From: CAZEDU01 sp964511185
Lineage (GTDB): Bacteria > Myxococcota > Myxococcia > Myxococcales > Myxococcaceae
Reading direction: 5' to 3'
Assembly: GCA_964511185.1 (NCBI GenBank)
Contig: CAZEDU010000052.1
Span: 1-33,421, forward strand
Length of the DNA: 33,421 nt
Shown: piece after piece, positions 14,290-21,491 of the stretch
How positions within the stretch are numbered: position 1 is the first letter of the stretch
How the letters are laid out: every line of letters begins with the position of its first letter
Made by a program: the position numbers and the translations under genes
The notes under the pieces: model-generated
The model's input: only the letters and a program-made list of their open reading frames with translations
Told to the model about the DNA's origin: nothing
Databases searched by the model: none

Positions 14290-16496
14290 GCGCGGCGAAG
14301 AGCAAGCGCGCCAGCCTGCGCACCGTTCGGCGTTGGCCCATCGCGCGGCGCGACCTGTTCAAGCTGGCGCCGTTGGCCGCCGCGGGCGCGACGGCGGTCG
14401 GCCTGGGGCTGGTGGGCCCTTCGAGCACAGCCCAGACAGCTCGGCGCGGCACCTGCCGCTTCTGCTTGATGCGCTGCGGTCTCATCGGCATTCGGCGCGG
14501 CGAAGAGCTGGTCCGCGTCGAGGGCGACCCCCGTTCGCGGACGCGCGGCTTTCTGTGTCAACACGGCTACGCGCTGCCCGAGCTGGTCCACTCTCGAGAG
14601 CGGCTCGAGCTGCCGCTCCTGCGCCGCGGCGACCACTTCATCGAGCTCTCCTGGGACGACGCGTTCGCCGAGCTCGCGGAGAGGCTGCAGGCCATCCAGG
14701 CGAAGTGGGGCCCGCAGGCGCTCGCCATTCAGACCGGCTGGCCGCTGGTGCGCCATCCGCTCATCGGGTTCTTGCAGCGGTTCGCGCACGCGTTCGGCAC
14801 GCCGAACGTCGCGACGGTCTCGAGTCTGTGCGAGGCCGCCCTGCGGATGGGGCAGGCGCTCACCGTCGGCACCAAGTACTCAGCGGATCTCGCCGCCGCC
14901 CGAACGCTCCTGGTCTGGGGCGCCAACCCGACCGTCACCGCGCCGCCGTTGGCGCGCGTCATCACCCGCTTCGGCGATGAGCCGGGCCGCTCGCTCATCG
15001 TGGTCGACCCGGTCAAGAGCGAGACCGCCAAGGCCGCGACGCTTCACCTGTCGATTCGCCCCGGCACCGACGGAGCCCTGGCGCTGGGGCTGATTCACCT
15101 GCTCTTGAAGGAGAAGCGAAGTGACGCCGGGCTGCGCGCGATGTGCCTGGGGCTCGACGCGCTGGAAGAGCTCGCGATGGCCTACCCGCTGGAGCGAGTG
15201 GCCAGCCTGACCTCCCTTGCGCCGGCGCAGCTTCTCCACGCCTTTCGGCTGCTCACCGACAGCCGGCCGGTCGGCGTCTGGGCGGGCCTGGGCGTCGAGC
15301 ACCATGAGAACGGCGTGCAGACCATTCGGGCCATCAGCGCGCTCGAGGTGCTGCTCGGGAGGTTCGACGGGACGCAGTCGGCGCACAGCCTGCTCACGCC
15401 TGGGCCAGGGCTGCCGGGCGCGCCGCTGCCGGCGCTCTATGAGATGACCACGCCTCAGCCCGCGCCACCGCTCGCGCCCGCGCCGCCCGTCGGGCGAGAC
15501 CGCTTCCCCTTGTTCGAGGTGTTCAACCGCGAGGCGCATGGGCTGCGCTTGGCCGACGCGGTGCTCGACGACGAGCCGTACCCGGTGCGCGCGCTGCTCT
15601 TCTGGGCGAGCAACGCGCTGGTGACAACCGCGGGCGCTGCGCGGCTGGCCGAGGCGGCCGAGGCCGCGGAGCTGGTGGTGACGGTCGATCCGTTCCTCTC
15701 GCACACCGCCTCGCGCAGCGACCTGGTGCTGCCCGCCGCGACGTTCGCCGAATCACCCGACGTCTCGGCCGACGAGCGTCAGGTGCTGCCGCGCGGGCTC
15801 GTCGCCCCACGCGGCCGGGCGCTGCCCGACTGGGACATCCTGCGCGGGCTGGCGCATGCGCTCGGCCTGGGGCAGTACTTTCCTTGGCCGTCGTTCGACG
15901 AAGCCATGGCCGCGCCGCGGGTGCCCTTCATGACGGACTTGGGCGTCACCCCGCTGGCCGAGCCGGCCAGCGCCGACCGGCGGTTCGGTACGCCCACCGG
16001 CAAGGCCGAGCTCCACAGCACGTTGCTCGCCCGTCACGGCCATCCCGCGCTGCCGGAGTGGACCGCGCCCAAGGTTCCTCTCTCGGCTTCTTTTCCTCTG
16101 TGGCTGGTGTCCGGTCCGCGACCGCGCGCGCGCATCAACTCACAGCTCGGCCAGAGCCAAAGCGTGGTGGCGCGCATGAAAGAGCCGGAGCTGCTGCTCC
16201 ACCCAGACGCGGCGGCGGCTGCGGGAGTCGGGGACCGCGACCGGGTCCGCGTGGTGTCCGCTCGAGGCGCCATCGCGCTGCGCTGCCGGGTGACCGACGA
16301 GGTGCACCCCGAGTGCGCGGTGCTCCCGGCAGGCTGGGTCGACGCCAACCCGAACCAGCTCATCGACCAAGACCGGTACGATCCGATCAGCGGCTTCCCG
16401 GCGTTTCGTTCCACCACCTGCCGGGTGGAGCCGCTCGACCGCGAGGTCGCGACGCGCACTCCCTACTTCCGGCGCAGGACGAAGTCCTCAAGGTAG
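14286..16496 (+). CDS. Tat-exported molybdopterin oxidoreductase (DMSO reductase superfamily), substrate unknown
   Basis: A 736-residue enzyme. The leader contains R21-R22-DLFKLA, a good twin-arginine motif, followed by an Ala/Gly hydrophobic segment. An N-terminal [4Fe-4S] site is formed by C57, C60, C64 and C91. The next conserved block, ATVSSL-C182-EAALRMG, places a cysteine where Psr/Phs-like and Nap-like enzymes ligate molybdenum. Further cofactor-binding phrases are LLVWGANP, IVVDPVKSETA, LLFWASNALV, DLVLPAATFAES and the C-terminal LWLVSGPRPRARINSQ. At 736 residues it is shorter than NapA (about 830), lacks a clear NapA signature, and has no NapB/NapD partner; PsrA/PhsA-like is the closest type. 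It starts at a GTG overlapping the upstream stop (GTGA) and overlaps the convergent lyase gene by 34 bp. Nitrate, polysulfide, thiosulfate or another periplasmic acceptor are all possible. Confidence 0.85.
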   Translation: MSAAKSKRASLRTVRRWPIARRDLFKLAPLAAAGATAVGLGLVGPSSTAQTARRGTCRFCLMRCGLIGIRRGEELVRVEGDPRSRTRGFLCQHGYALPELVHSRERLELPLLRRGDHFIELSWDDAFAELAERLQAIQAKWGPQALAIQTGWPLVRHPLIGFLQRFAHAFGTPNVATVSSLCEAALRMGQALTVGTKYSADLAAARTLLVWGANPTVTAPPLARVITRFGDEPGRSLIVVDPVKSETAKAATLHLSIRPGTDGALALGLIHLLLKEKRSDAGLRAMCLGLDALEELAMAYPLERVASLTSLAPAQLLHAFRLLTDSRPVGVWAGLGVEHHENGVQTIRAISALEVLLGRFDGTQSAHSLLTPGPGLPGAPLPALYEMTTPQPAPPLAPAPPVGRDRFPLFEVFNREAHGLRLADAVLDDEPYPVRALLFWASNALVTTAGAARLAEAAEAAELVVTVDPFLSHTASRSDLVLPAATFAESPDVSADERQVLPRGLVAPRGRALPDWDILRGLAHALGLGQYFPWPSFDEAMAAPRVPFMTDLGVTPLAEPASADRRFGTPTGKAELHSTLLARHGHPALPEWTAPKVPLSASFPLWLVSGPRPRARINSQLGQSQSVVARMKEPELLLHPDAAAAAGVGDRDRVRVVSARGAIALRCRVTDEVHPECAVLPAGWVDANPNQLIDQDRYDPISGFPAFRSTTCRVEPLDREVATRTPYFRRRTKSSR

Positions 16497-17410
16497 ACCG
16501 ACAAGGTATTCGGCACCGTGCGCCAATAGTCATACAGGCCTTGCTTGATGTAGCCGGCGTCGCCGGAGTTGGTGTACGCGCAGCCACCGGTGTGCGAGAC
16601 CTTGAGCTCACCGTCGACATAGACCTTGAGCAGGCCCGAGCTGGTGTGCGGCAGGTACTCCATGTCGATGCTCACCAGCCGATTCGTGGGCACGCCGCCG
16701 GCGGGGAAGAGCGCGTAGTCCTTCATCCTTTGCGGGGATGAGGCGGAGCCGCCGACACAGCGCACCTTCAAGGTGTTGCCCGTCAGGTAGAACGCGAACG
16801 GCGGAGTGCCGGTGCTCTCTGGGTGGTGGAGCTGAAACACCCCGAGCATCTCGCTGCTGTTGTTGTTGATGTACGAGGCGGCCGAGCTGGGGAACTGGAA
16901 GCCCAGTGAGATGAAGTAGTGCTGCCCGCCCTGAATGCGCACGGCGCTCTTCGTCGCGCTGAGCTCCGAGCGCGGGTAGCCCTGGCCGTTCCAGTTGTCG
17001 CCCCGGTGGATGGTCGCCAGCACCGCGCGCTTCGAGGTGTTCCATGGCGCGGTCACCAGGCTCAAGTACGAGGTGGACCAGGACTGCGCGTTGCCCGGGC
17101 TCTGCAGGTACCAAAGGCCGCCGGCCGAGGAGCGCTCGTCGCGCGAGGTGTAGTCGGTGGCGTAGAGCAGCACCGCGCCGGCGCCGAAGTTCGGGACGTG
17201 AGCGGTGTTCGTCGGGGGCGGGGTCGGAGTTGGGGTTGGCTCTGGGGGAGGCGAGGACGGCGTTGAAGACGTAGAGTCCTCGACGTTTTCGGGAGCGGCC
17301 TCCGCCTCGATGCGCTCGCCGGGCTCGACCGACTCGACCGAGCCAATCGATTCGCCACACGAGGTCAGGACGAGAAGCACAGACATCCAAACAGCGAGCC
17401 GCGACGCCAT
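16463..17410 (-). CDS. Secreted jelly-roll polysaccharide lyase (lipoprotein)
   Basis: A 315-residue predicted lipoprotein. The leader MASRLAVWMSVLLVLTSC gives the lipobox L-T-S-C18. A Glu-rich then Pro/Thr-rich linker (about 20-68) leads to a beta-jelly-roll domain. Three motifs match polysaccharide lyases of the PL7/PL13/PL20-like fold: the Arg/Glu strand YPRSELSA, the Q-x-H strand VFQLHHPE, and the C-terminal YIKQGLYDYW (Y-x-K-x-G-x-Y). These residues carry out beta-elimination on uronic-acid polysaccharides in the known families; the exact polymer cannot be told. The ATG at 17410 was chosen because GGAGG lies just upstream and the leader starts there. Its 3' end overlaps the convergent molybdopterin gene by 34 bp. 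Confidence 0.8.
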   Translation of the reverse strand: MASRLAVWMSVLLVLTSCGESIGSVESVEPGERIEAEAAPENVEDSTSSTPSSPPPEPTPTPTPPPTNTAHVPNFGAGAVLLYATDYTSRDERSSAGGLWYLQSPGNAQSWSTSYLSLVTAPWNTSKRAVLATIHRGDNWNGQGYPRSELSATKSAVRIQGGQHYFISLGFQFPSSAASYINNNSSEMLGVFQLHHPESTGTPPFAFYLTGNTLKVRCVGGSASSPQRMKDYALFPAGGVPTNRLVSIDMEYLPHTSSGLLKVYVDGELKVSHTGGCAYTNSGDAGYIKQGLYDYWRTVPNTLSVYLEDFVLRRK

Positions 17411-17492
17411 GCGGCCTCCATGGAAAGAATCCAGAGGCACGCGACAGCATGCGCCGTACCAGCTGGAGCACCTTCTCTTTCAGCGGCCTTGA

Positions 17493-17521
17493 TGTTCACG
17501 CCACGTCCTCGCACGTGAACA
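17493..17521. promoter_or_regulatory. 29-bp inverted repeat upstream of the lyase gene
   Basis: Perfect 8-bp arms, TGTTCACG and CGTGAACA, flank a 13-nt spacer. The element lies 83 nt upstream of the lyase start and 37 nt before the FNR-type box at 17558. It may be an operator for the lyase gene (sugar-responsive regulators often use such sites) or a cruciform/hairpin. The DNA-binding partner is unknown. Confidence 0.45.
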
Positions 17522-17557
17522 GCTGATCACGCGTCTGCGCCGCACTCCGCCGGAGTC

Positions 17558-17571
17558 TTGATCCAGATCAA
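17558..17571 (+). promoter_or_regulatory. Perfect FNR-type box upstream of the second B12/radical SAM gene
   Basis: TTGATCCAGATCAA matches the FNR/ANR/DNR consensus TTGAT-N4-ATCAA exactly. It coincides with the TTG that would otherwise be the furthest upstream start of the radical SAM frame, which shows that the frame's first codons are promoter and not protein. Centred at 17564.5, a class II promoter would start transcription near 17606. It may also act on the divergent lyase gene, whose start is 154 nt away. Confidence 0.8.
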
Positions 17572-17605
17572 GGCCGCTCGACCGCGGTGCTCGTATTCGA
17601 GCTGC

Positions 17606-19180
17606 TTGCGACAAAAGAGACTGACGGTCGGAGTGCTGGACCTGGTGACCAACACACCGGGCGAGGCGTGGTTCTACGCGCGCGTGATGGCGCCGAGCTT
17701 CAGCTCGATCATGCCGCAGGCCATCGGCGCCTGGGCAGAAGCGCTGGGCCACGAGGTCTTCTACGAGGTCTTCACCGGCTACCAAGACCTGGAGTCCAGC
17801 CTGCCGCACGAGCTGGACGTGCTGTTCGTCTCGGCGTTCAGCCGCGCCTCGTACCTGGCGTACGCCATCTCTCGGCGCTACCGCGAGCGCGGCACGGTCA
17901 CCGTGCTCGGCGGACCGCACGCGCGCTCCTTCCCCGAGCACGCGGCGCTCTACTTCGACTACGTGTCGCTCTTCACCGACCGGTCGACCATCGAGGCGGT
18001 GCTCGGCGACCCCGCGCCGCACGCGCCAGGGCTGCTCCTCGACACCGGCCAGCAACCCAAAGAGCTGCCGGGCCTGCGCCAACGCGCCAAGTTCGTGGAG
18101 GCCTCGCTGGCCAAAGGGACCTCCGCCTTCCGCGCAGTGCCGATGCTCGGCAGCCTGGGCTGTCCTTACTCCTGCGCCTTCTGCGTCGACGCCGAAGTCG
18201 CCTACCGGCCGATGCCGTTCGACGCGCTCGAAGACGACCTCCGCTACGCGCAGGAGCGGTTCGGGCCCAAGGTGCTCATCGGCTGGCACGACCCGAACTT
18301 CGGCGTCCGCTTCAAAGACTACATGCGTGTCATCGAGCGCTCGGGCACCCAGCTGCGCCACATCGCCGAGAGCAGCCTCTCGCTGTTGGGCGAGGGCAAC
18401 CTTCAGGTGATGCAGCGCGCGAACTTCGCCGCGCTCCTGCCGGGCATCGAGTCGTGGTTCGGGTTCAACGCCAAGGGGGGCAGCCAGAGCCTTACCGGCC
18501 GCGAGAAGCTCGAGCAGGTCACCGAGCACGTGAACCTCATTTGCTCGTACATCCCCTACGTGCAGGCGAACTTCGTGCTGGGGCTCGACTGCGACCACGG
18601 GGCCGAACCGTGGGAGCTCACCAAGGACTTCGTAGAGAACGCCGCCGCGGCGCTGCCCGCGTTCTCGTTGATGACCGACTTCGCCAACTCACCCGTGAGC
18701 GGCGAGCTGCGCGCGGCGAAGCGCACGCTGCCGGTCCCCTACCCGCTGCTCGACAACAACTTCACGCTCAACGTCACGCTCGAGAACTACGACATCCTCG
18801 AGTTCTATGACCGGCTGATCGACCTCGAGGCCCACACCTGGTCCGCGCGCCTCACCGCCAAGCGCTTCTTCGCCAACGAGCGTCTGCTCGCCAAGACCCT
18901 CAACTTCGCGCGCGCGCTCACGGAAGGCCGCGGGCGGCTCGCGCACCACCGCACCATCCGAAGACGTCTGGCCGAAGACGCCCACTTCCGCCGCTTCGCC
19001 GAAGGCGACGAGCCGCTCCCGCCGACTTTCTTCTTCGACACCATCCGCTCGCAGCTCGGCAAGTATGCGCGCTGGCTCCCCGGCGAGCTGCTCACCCCAG
19101 AAGGCTTCGTGCGCTCGCAAGAACAGGCGTTGGCAATCGCTCACAGAGGTGACCTCGGCCGCCGCCGCGTCATGCGCTAG
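17606..19180 (+). CDS. B12-binding-type radical SAM protein with FNR-box promoter
   Basis: A radical SAM protein of about 524 residues. An N-terminal B12-binding-like Rossmann region (VGVLDLVTNTPG, LFVSAFSRASYLAY, VTVLGGPHARSFPEHA) precedes the cluster motif CPYSCAFC (Cys codons at 18161, 18173 and 18182), then strands VLIGWHDPNFG, LRHIAESSLS, LPGIESWFGF and ANFVLGLDCD. The helical C-terminal 150 residues are unlike common named families. The start is uncertain: the open frame extends to a TTG at 17558, but that TTG is part of a perfect FNR box. Plausible starts are TTG 17606, CTG 17621 or GTG 17633, just before the conserved VGVLDLV strand; none has a strong ribosome site. The reaction is unknown. 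The FNR box implies expression without oxygen, which suits an oxygen-labile enzyme. Confidence 0.8.
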   Translation: MRQKRLTVGVLDLVTNTPGEAWFYARVMAPSFSSIMPQAIGAWAEALGHEVFYEVFTGYQDLESSLPHELDVLFVSAFSRASYLAYAISRRYRERGTVTVLGGPHARSFPEHAALYFDYVSLFTDRSTIEAVLGDPAPHAPGLLLDTGQQPKELPGLRQRAKFVEASLAKGTSAFRAVPMLGSLGCPYSCAFCVDAEVAYRPMPFDALEDDLRYAQERFGPKVLIGWHDPNFGVRFKDYMRVIERSGTQLRHIAESSLSLLGEGNLQVMQRANFAALLPGIESWFGFNAKGGSQSLTGREKLEQVTEHVNLICSYIPYVQANFVLGLDCDHGAEPWELTKDFVENAAAALPAFSLMTDFANSPVSGELRAAKRTLPVPYPLLDNNFTLNVTLENYDILEFYDRLIDLEAHTWSARLTAKRFFANERLLAKTLNFARALTEGRGRLAHHRTIRRRLAEDAHFRRFAEGDEPLPPTFFFDTIRSQLGKYARWLPGELLTPEGFVRSQEQALAIAHRGDLGRRRVMR

Positions 19181-19294
19181 CGCAGGCTTTGCGCGTCGTC
19201 GGGTGACCGCTGGAAATCGCGTCGGGCGGTCTTGCGGTCAGCGCTTCGGCCGCGAGACCATGGCCGCAAGGGGCCTCGTCCGAGGAGTGAAGTC

Positions 19295-19789
19295 ATGCTC
19301 AACCCCGTCGTGAGCTACCTCGAGGAAGACCACGCTCACCTCGAGTCTCTCTTGTCGCTGGCGACCCGCCCCCCAGAGCTCGACGTCGAGACCTTCGCCG
19401 CGTTTCGGCAGCGGCTTCTGCGCCACATCAAGCTCGAGGAGAAGATCCTCCTTCCGGCGGCGCAGTCGGCCGGGGTGGATGTCTCCGTCCCTCTCACCAT
19501 TCAGCTCCGCTACGACCACTCTGCGATGGCCGCGCTGCTCTTGCCGCCTCCCACGCCGGCCATCCTCCGCGTGCTCTCGAGGCTCATCCACGTCCACACC
19601 GCTCTCGAAGAAGGCCCCGACGGGATGTTCGAGCGCTGCTGCGCGTCGCTCGGCAGAACCGCCGACGAGGTTGCCCAACGGCTCCGCGCGGAGCCCGCGG
19701 TTCAGNNNNNNNNNNACGGGCCTCGCGTCTTCGCGCACATCGACCAATGTCTTCGTTCGGCCCGCGGCTGGTCGCTCGAGCCTTGCTGA
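19295..19789 (+). CDS. Hemerythrin-like HHE protein, interrupted by an assembly gap
   Basis: A cytoplasmic protein with a four-helix HHE/hemerythrin-like domain, residues 1-137. Candidate di-iron ligands are in EEDHAHLES, LRHIKLEEKIL, RYDHSAMA and HVHTALEEG. Such proteins bind O2 or NO, or store or repair iron in the YtfE/NorA/DnrN group. GAGGAG lies eight bases before the ATG. Ten Ns at 19706-19715 interrupt the gene after the domain is complete; the given stop at 19789 assumes the gap is really 10 nt, so the C-terminus is unreliable. The gene is 114 nt after the radical SAM gene and could share its FNR-driven transcript. Confidence 0.75.
   Translation: MLNPVVSYLEEDHAHLESLLSLATRPPELDVETFAAFRQRLLRHIKLEEKILLPAAQSAGVDVSVPLTIQLRYDHSAMAALLLPPPTPAILRVLSRLIHVHTALEEGPDGMFERCCASLGRTADEVAQRLRAEPAVQXXXXGPRVFAHIDQCLRSARGWSLEPC
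19706..19715. other. Assembly gap (10 N)
   Basis: Ten undetermined bases, the usual placeholder for a scaffold join of unknown length. They fall inside the C-terminal part of the first hemerythrin-like gene, so neither that protein's end nor the distance to the FNR box at 19797 can be trusted exactly. Confidence 0.95.
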
Positions 19790-19796
19790 GCTGTTC

Positions 19797-19810
19797 TTGA
19801 TCTCGATCAA
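19797..19810 (+). promoter_or_regulatory. Perfect FNR-type box upstream of the Cys-rich protein gene
   Basis: TTGATCTCGATCAA is an exact TTGAT-N4-ATCAA palindrome. Centred at 19803.5, it would place a class II transcription start near 19845, leaving a leader of about 33 nt before the ATG at 19878. The geometry is ideal for activation of the Cys-rich gene and the hemerythrin-like gene immediately behind it. No strong -10 hexamer is visible, as is common for activator-dependent promoters in GC-rich genomes. Confidence 0.82.
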
Positions 19811-19877
19811 AGACAACACATCGCGCCTTCGACGAGCATCGAGCCCGCAACGCATCTTTTGACAAGTGAGGTCTCGA

Positions 19878-20120
19878 ATGGCTCGTCGATTCTGGCCTGT
19901 CGGCCTTCTGGCGCTTTGTCTGTCTTTCCCCGTGCTCGCCGCAGAGCAGCCGTCGAAGGACCACAAGGCCTGCACCTGCGCCAAGCACGACGCCCGCTGC
20001 ACCTCGGGCTGCTGCAGCGCGTGCAACCCCAAAGAGGCGAAGACCGACAAGCTGACTCCCTGCGGATGCGCCGACGCGCACTGCGCCAGCTGCCCGGCCT
20101 GCGCGAAGAAAGCGAGCTGA
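19878..20120 (+). CDS. Small exported Cys-rich protein, unknown function
   Basis: An 80-residue protein: a signal peptide (MARRFWPVGLLALCLSFPVLAA, cleavage about residue 22) followed by a 58-residue mature part with 11 cysteines at 32, 34, 41, 45, 46, 49, 62, 64, 69, 72 and 75, mixed with Lys, Asp and His. The pattern (CTC, GCC-x2-C, CGC, C-x2-C-x2-C) looks metallothionein-like, suggesting soft-metal binding (Cu, Zn, Fe) or a cluster scaffold in the periplasm; I do not recognise a named family. An in-frame GTG at 19866 is possible, but the ATG gives a better signal peptide and GTGAGG precedes it. An FNR box lies 68 nt upstream, and the stop is 4 nt before the next hemerythrin-like gene, so the two are probably one oxygen-regulated operon. 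Confidence 0.75.
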   Translation: MARRFWPVGLLALCLSFPVLAAEQPSKDHKACTCAKHDARCTSGCCSACNPKEAKTDKLTPCGCADAHCASCPACAKKAS

Positions 20121-20124
20121 CACC

Positions 20125-20703
20125 TTGGCCCCGCCTGGCCTGATGGCCTCGCCCATCCTGGCAGCCGCCTCGATGGACGCGCTCGACATGCTCCGCTTCG
20201 AGCACGAGCAGATCCTCAAGGCGCTCTCCTGGGTGCCGACGCTCACGGCGCGCCCCAACCCCACGCCGCTCGGCGAGCTGGCGCGTTTCATCGGCGAGTT
20301 CGCCGACGGCCTCCACCACGCGAAGGAAGAGAAGCTCCTCTTCACGGCGCTCGAGCTGGCCGGGCTCCCGCGGGGCCAAGGCCCCATCGGCTGCATGCTG
20401 GCCGAGCACGACGCTGGGCGCGTCTACACCCGGATGATGGCAGACGGCGCAGCGCAGGCCCTCGCCGACCGTGCGGGCGCGCTCGAGGGCGCGGTCGGAG
20501 CGGCCAAGGCGTACGCCGAGCTGCTCACCGCTCACATTCGAAAAGAGAACGAGGTGCTCTTCGTGATGGCGCGCCGGATGCTGACGCCCGACGAGCTGTC
20601 GGTGCTGACCGACGCGTTCCGCGAGCTCGACCAAAAGCACGGCTCGATGGAGCGGGCCTTCTTCGCGCTCGAGCAACGCCTGTCCGACGCTTACGGCTCC
20701 TGA
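20125..20703 (+). CDS. Hemerythrin-like domain protein (second copy)
   Basis: A protein of up to 192 residues with a complete hemerythrin-like four-helix bundle. Ligand motifs in order are RFEHEQIL, LHHAKEEKLLF, LAEHDAGRVY, AHIRKENEVLF and DQKHGSMERAF. It would hold a non-haem di-iron site that binds O2 or reacts with NO. Relatives are common beside FNR/DNR-controlled denitrification genes. The frame opens at a TTG (20125) only 4 nt after the Cys-rich protein stop; ATGs at 20143 and 20173 (just before LDMLRFEHE) are alternatives and none has a strong ribosome site, so the first 16 residues are uncertain. It overlaps the convergent FNR-like regulator gene by 13 bp. It differs in sequence from the first hemerythrin-like protein, so it is not a recent duplicate. 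Confidence 0.8.
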   Translation: MAPPGLMASPILAAASMDALDMLRFEHEQILKALSWVPTLTARPNPTPLGELARFIGEFADGLHHAKEEKLLFTALELAGLPRGQGPIGCMLAEHDAGRVYTRMMADGAAQALADRAGALEGAVGAAKAYAELLTAHIRKENEVLFVMARRMLTPDELSVLTDAFRELDQKHGSMERAFFALEQRLSDAYGS

Positions 20704-21422
20704 GCCGAAGACGACGAGAGCAGCGCCTCCAGCCCCGCTCTGTCACGCGGCCGCAGGCGCGGGCCCGGCTCGATGAGCCCGGCCCGCCGAAGCTTCGACA
20801 GACACCGCGAGAGCGTCTCGGGGCGCATGCTCAAGAGCCTCGCCACCACCTGCTTTCGCAGCGGCACCCCCTGCCCCTCGCTCGACCAGGTCAGGATGAA
20901 GCGGACGACCCGCGCCAGGCTCTCGCCCCGGTGCCACTGCGCGTCCTTCTGAGCAGCGGCCGCGGTCTCGAGCAGCAAGCCGATGGTGACCCGCGCCGGC
21001 CCCCGCGGTGGCCCGACCCAGTAGTGCAGCGCTTCGGCCGGGAGCGAGCAGACCCGCACGTCACACAGCGCCCGCACCTCGTATGCCGACGGCTCGTTGT
21101 TCAGCGCCTCGAGGTTGACGAACGAGCGCGGCCCCCGCAGCGTCACCGGCTCTTCGCCGCCTTCCTGCGTCACCGACGACAGAGACAGAAGCCCTTCCTT
21201 CACGAAGTAGACGACGTCGGACTGCTCGGCCTGCCCCAGCAAGACCCTGCCGCGCGGCAACGTGGTCGGCGTGAACGGGCAGCGACCTGCAGAGGTGGTA
21301 CCGAAGGGGCATTCATCGCACGAGGTGATTCGAGGACGCAGCACCGGCGCTCCCTGAGCAGGCTTGATCAACGCCAAGGGCTGCACGGGATATGCCTTGC
21401 GATGGTGGCCCGAGCGGCGCAT
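20691..21422 (-). CDS. FNR-like oxygen-sensing transcription regulator (Crp/Fnr family)
   Basis: A 243-residue regulator. An N-terminal cysteine cluster, C35-DE-C38-x9-C48, with C125 in RVCSLPAEAL (aligned with FNR C122 in its VCEIP context), could hold an oxygen-labile [4Fe-4S] cluster. A cAMP-binding-type beta-roll spans about 55-135, a dimerisation helix about 140-180, and a winged helix-turn-helix about 187-220. The recognition helix reads R-P-E202-T-L-S205-R206, the E-x-x-S-R set with which FNR reads TTGAT. It should therefore bind the three TTGAT-N4-ATCAA sites in this window. The open frame extends 41 codons upstream through the FNR box; I chose the ATG at 21422, preceded by GAGGGGG, since the box must be promoter. 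A box 76 nt upstream of this start suggests autoregulation. The C-to-C spacing differs from E. coli FNR (9 versus 5 residues between the second and third). Confidence 0.87.
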   Translation of the reverse strand: MRRSGHHRKAYPVQPLALIKPAQGAPVLRPRITSCDECPFGTTSAGRCPFTPTTLPRGRVLLGQAEQSDVVYFVKEGLLSLSSVTQEGGEEPVTLRGPRSFVNLEALNNEPSAYEVRALCDVRVCSLPAEALHYWVGPPRGPARVTIGLLLETAAAAQKDAQWHRGESLARVVRFILTWSSEGQGVPLRKQVVARLLSMRPETLSRCLSKLRRAGLIEPGPRLRPRDRAGLEALLSSSSAQEP

Positions 21423-21491
21423 CGGTTGCGTTCGGCCCCCTCTCACCCGGTCTCCCGCGCACCGTTTTCGGGCGGCGAAATCAACCCCGGG

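Noticed and set aside
14286..16496. Calling the molybdopterin enzyme NapA (nitrate reductase)
   Set aside because: It is about 100 residues short of NapA, lacks napB/napD neighbours, and the Mo-ligand block SSLCEAALRMG is not the NapA type I know.
19173..19194. Palindrome TGCGCTAGCGCA and hairpin GCGCA-GGCTT-TGCGC at the radical SAM stop codon as a terminator
   Set aside because: The stem is only 5 bp and no T-run follows; such repeats are frequent in this base composition.
21364..21371. TTGATCAA palindrome as a further FNR site
   Set aside because: The half-sites overlap with no 4-nt spacer, and it lies inside the regulator's coding region (ALIKP).
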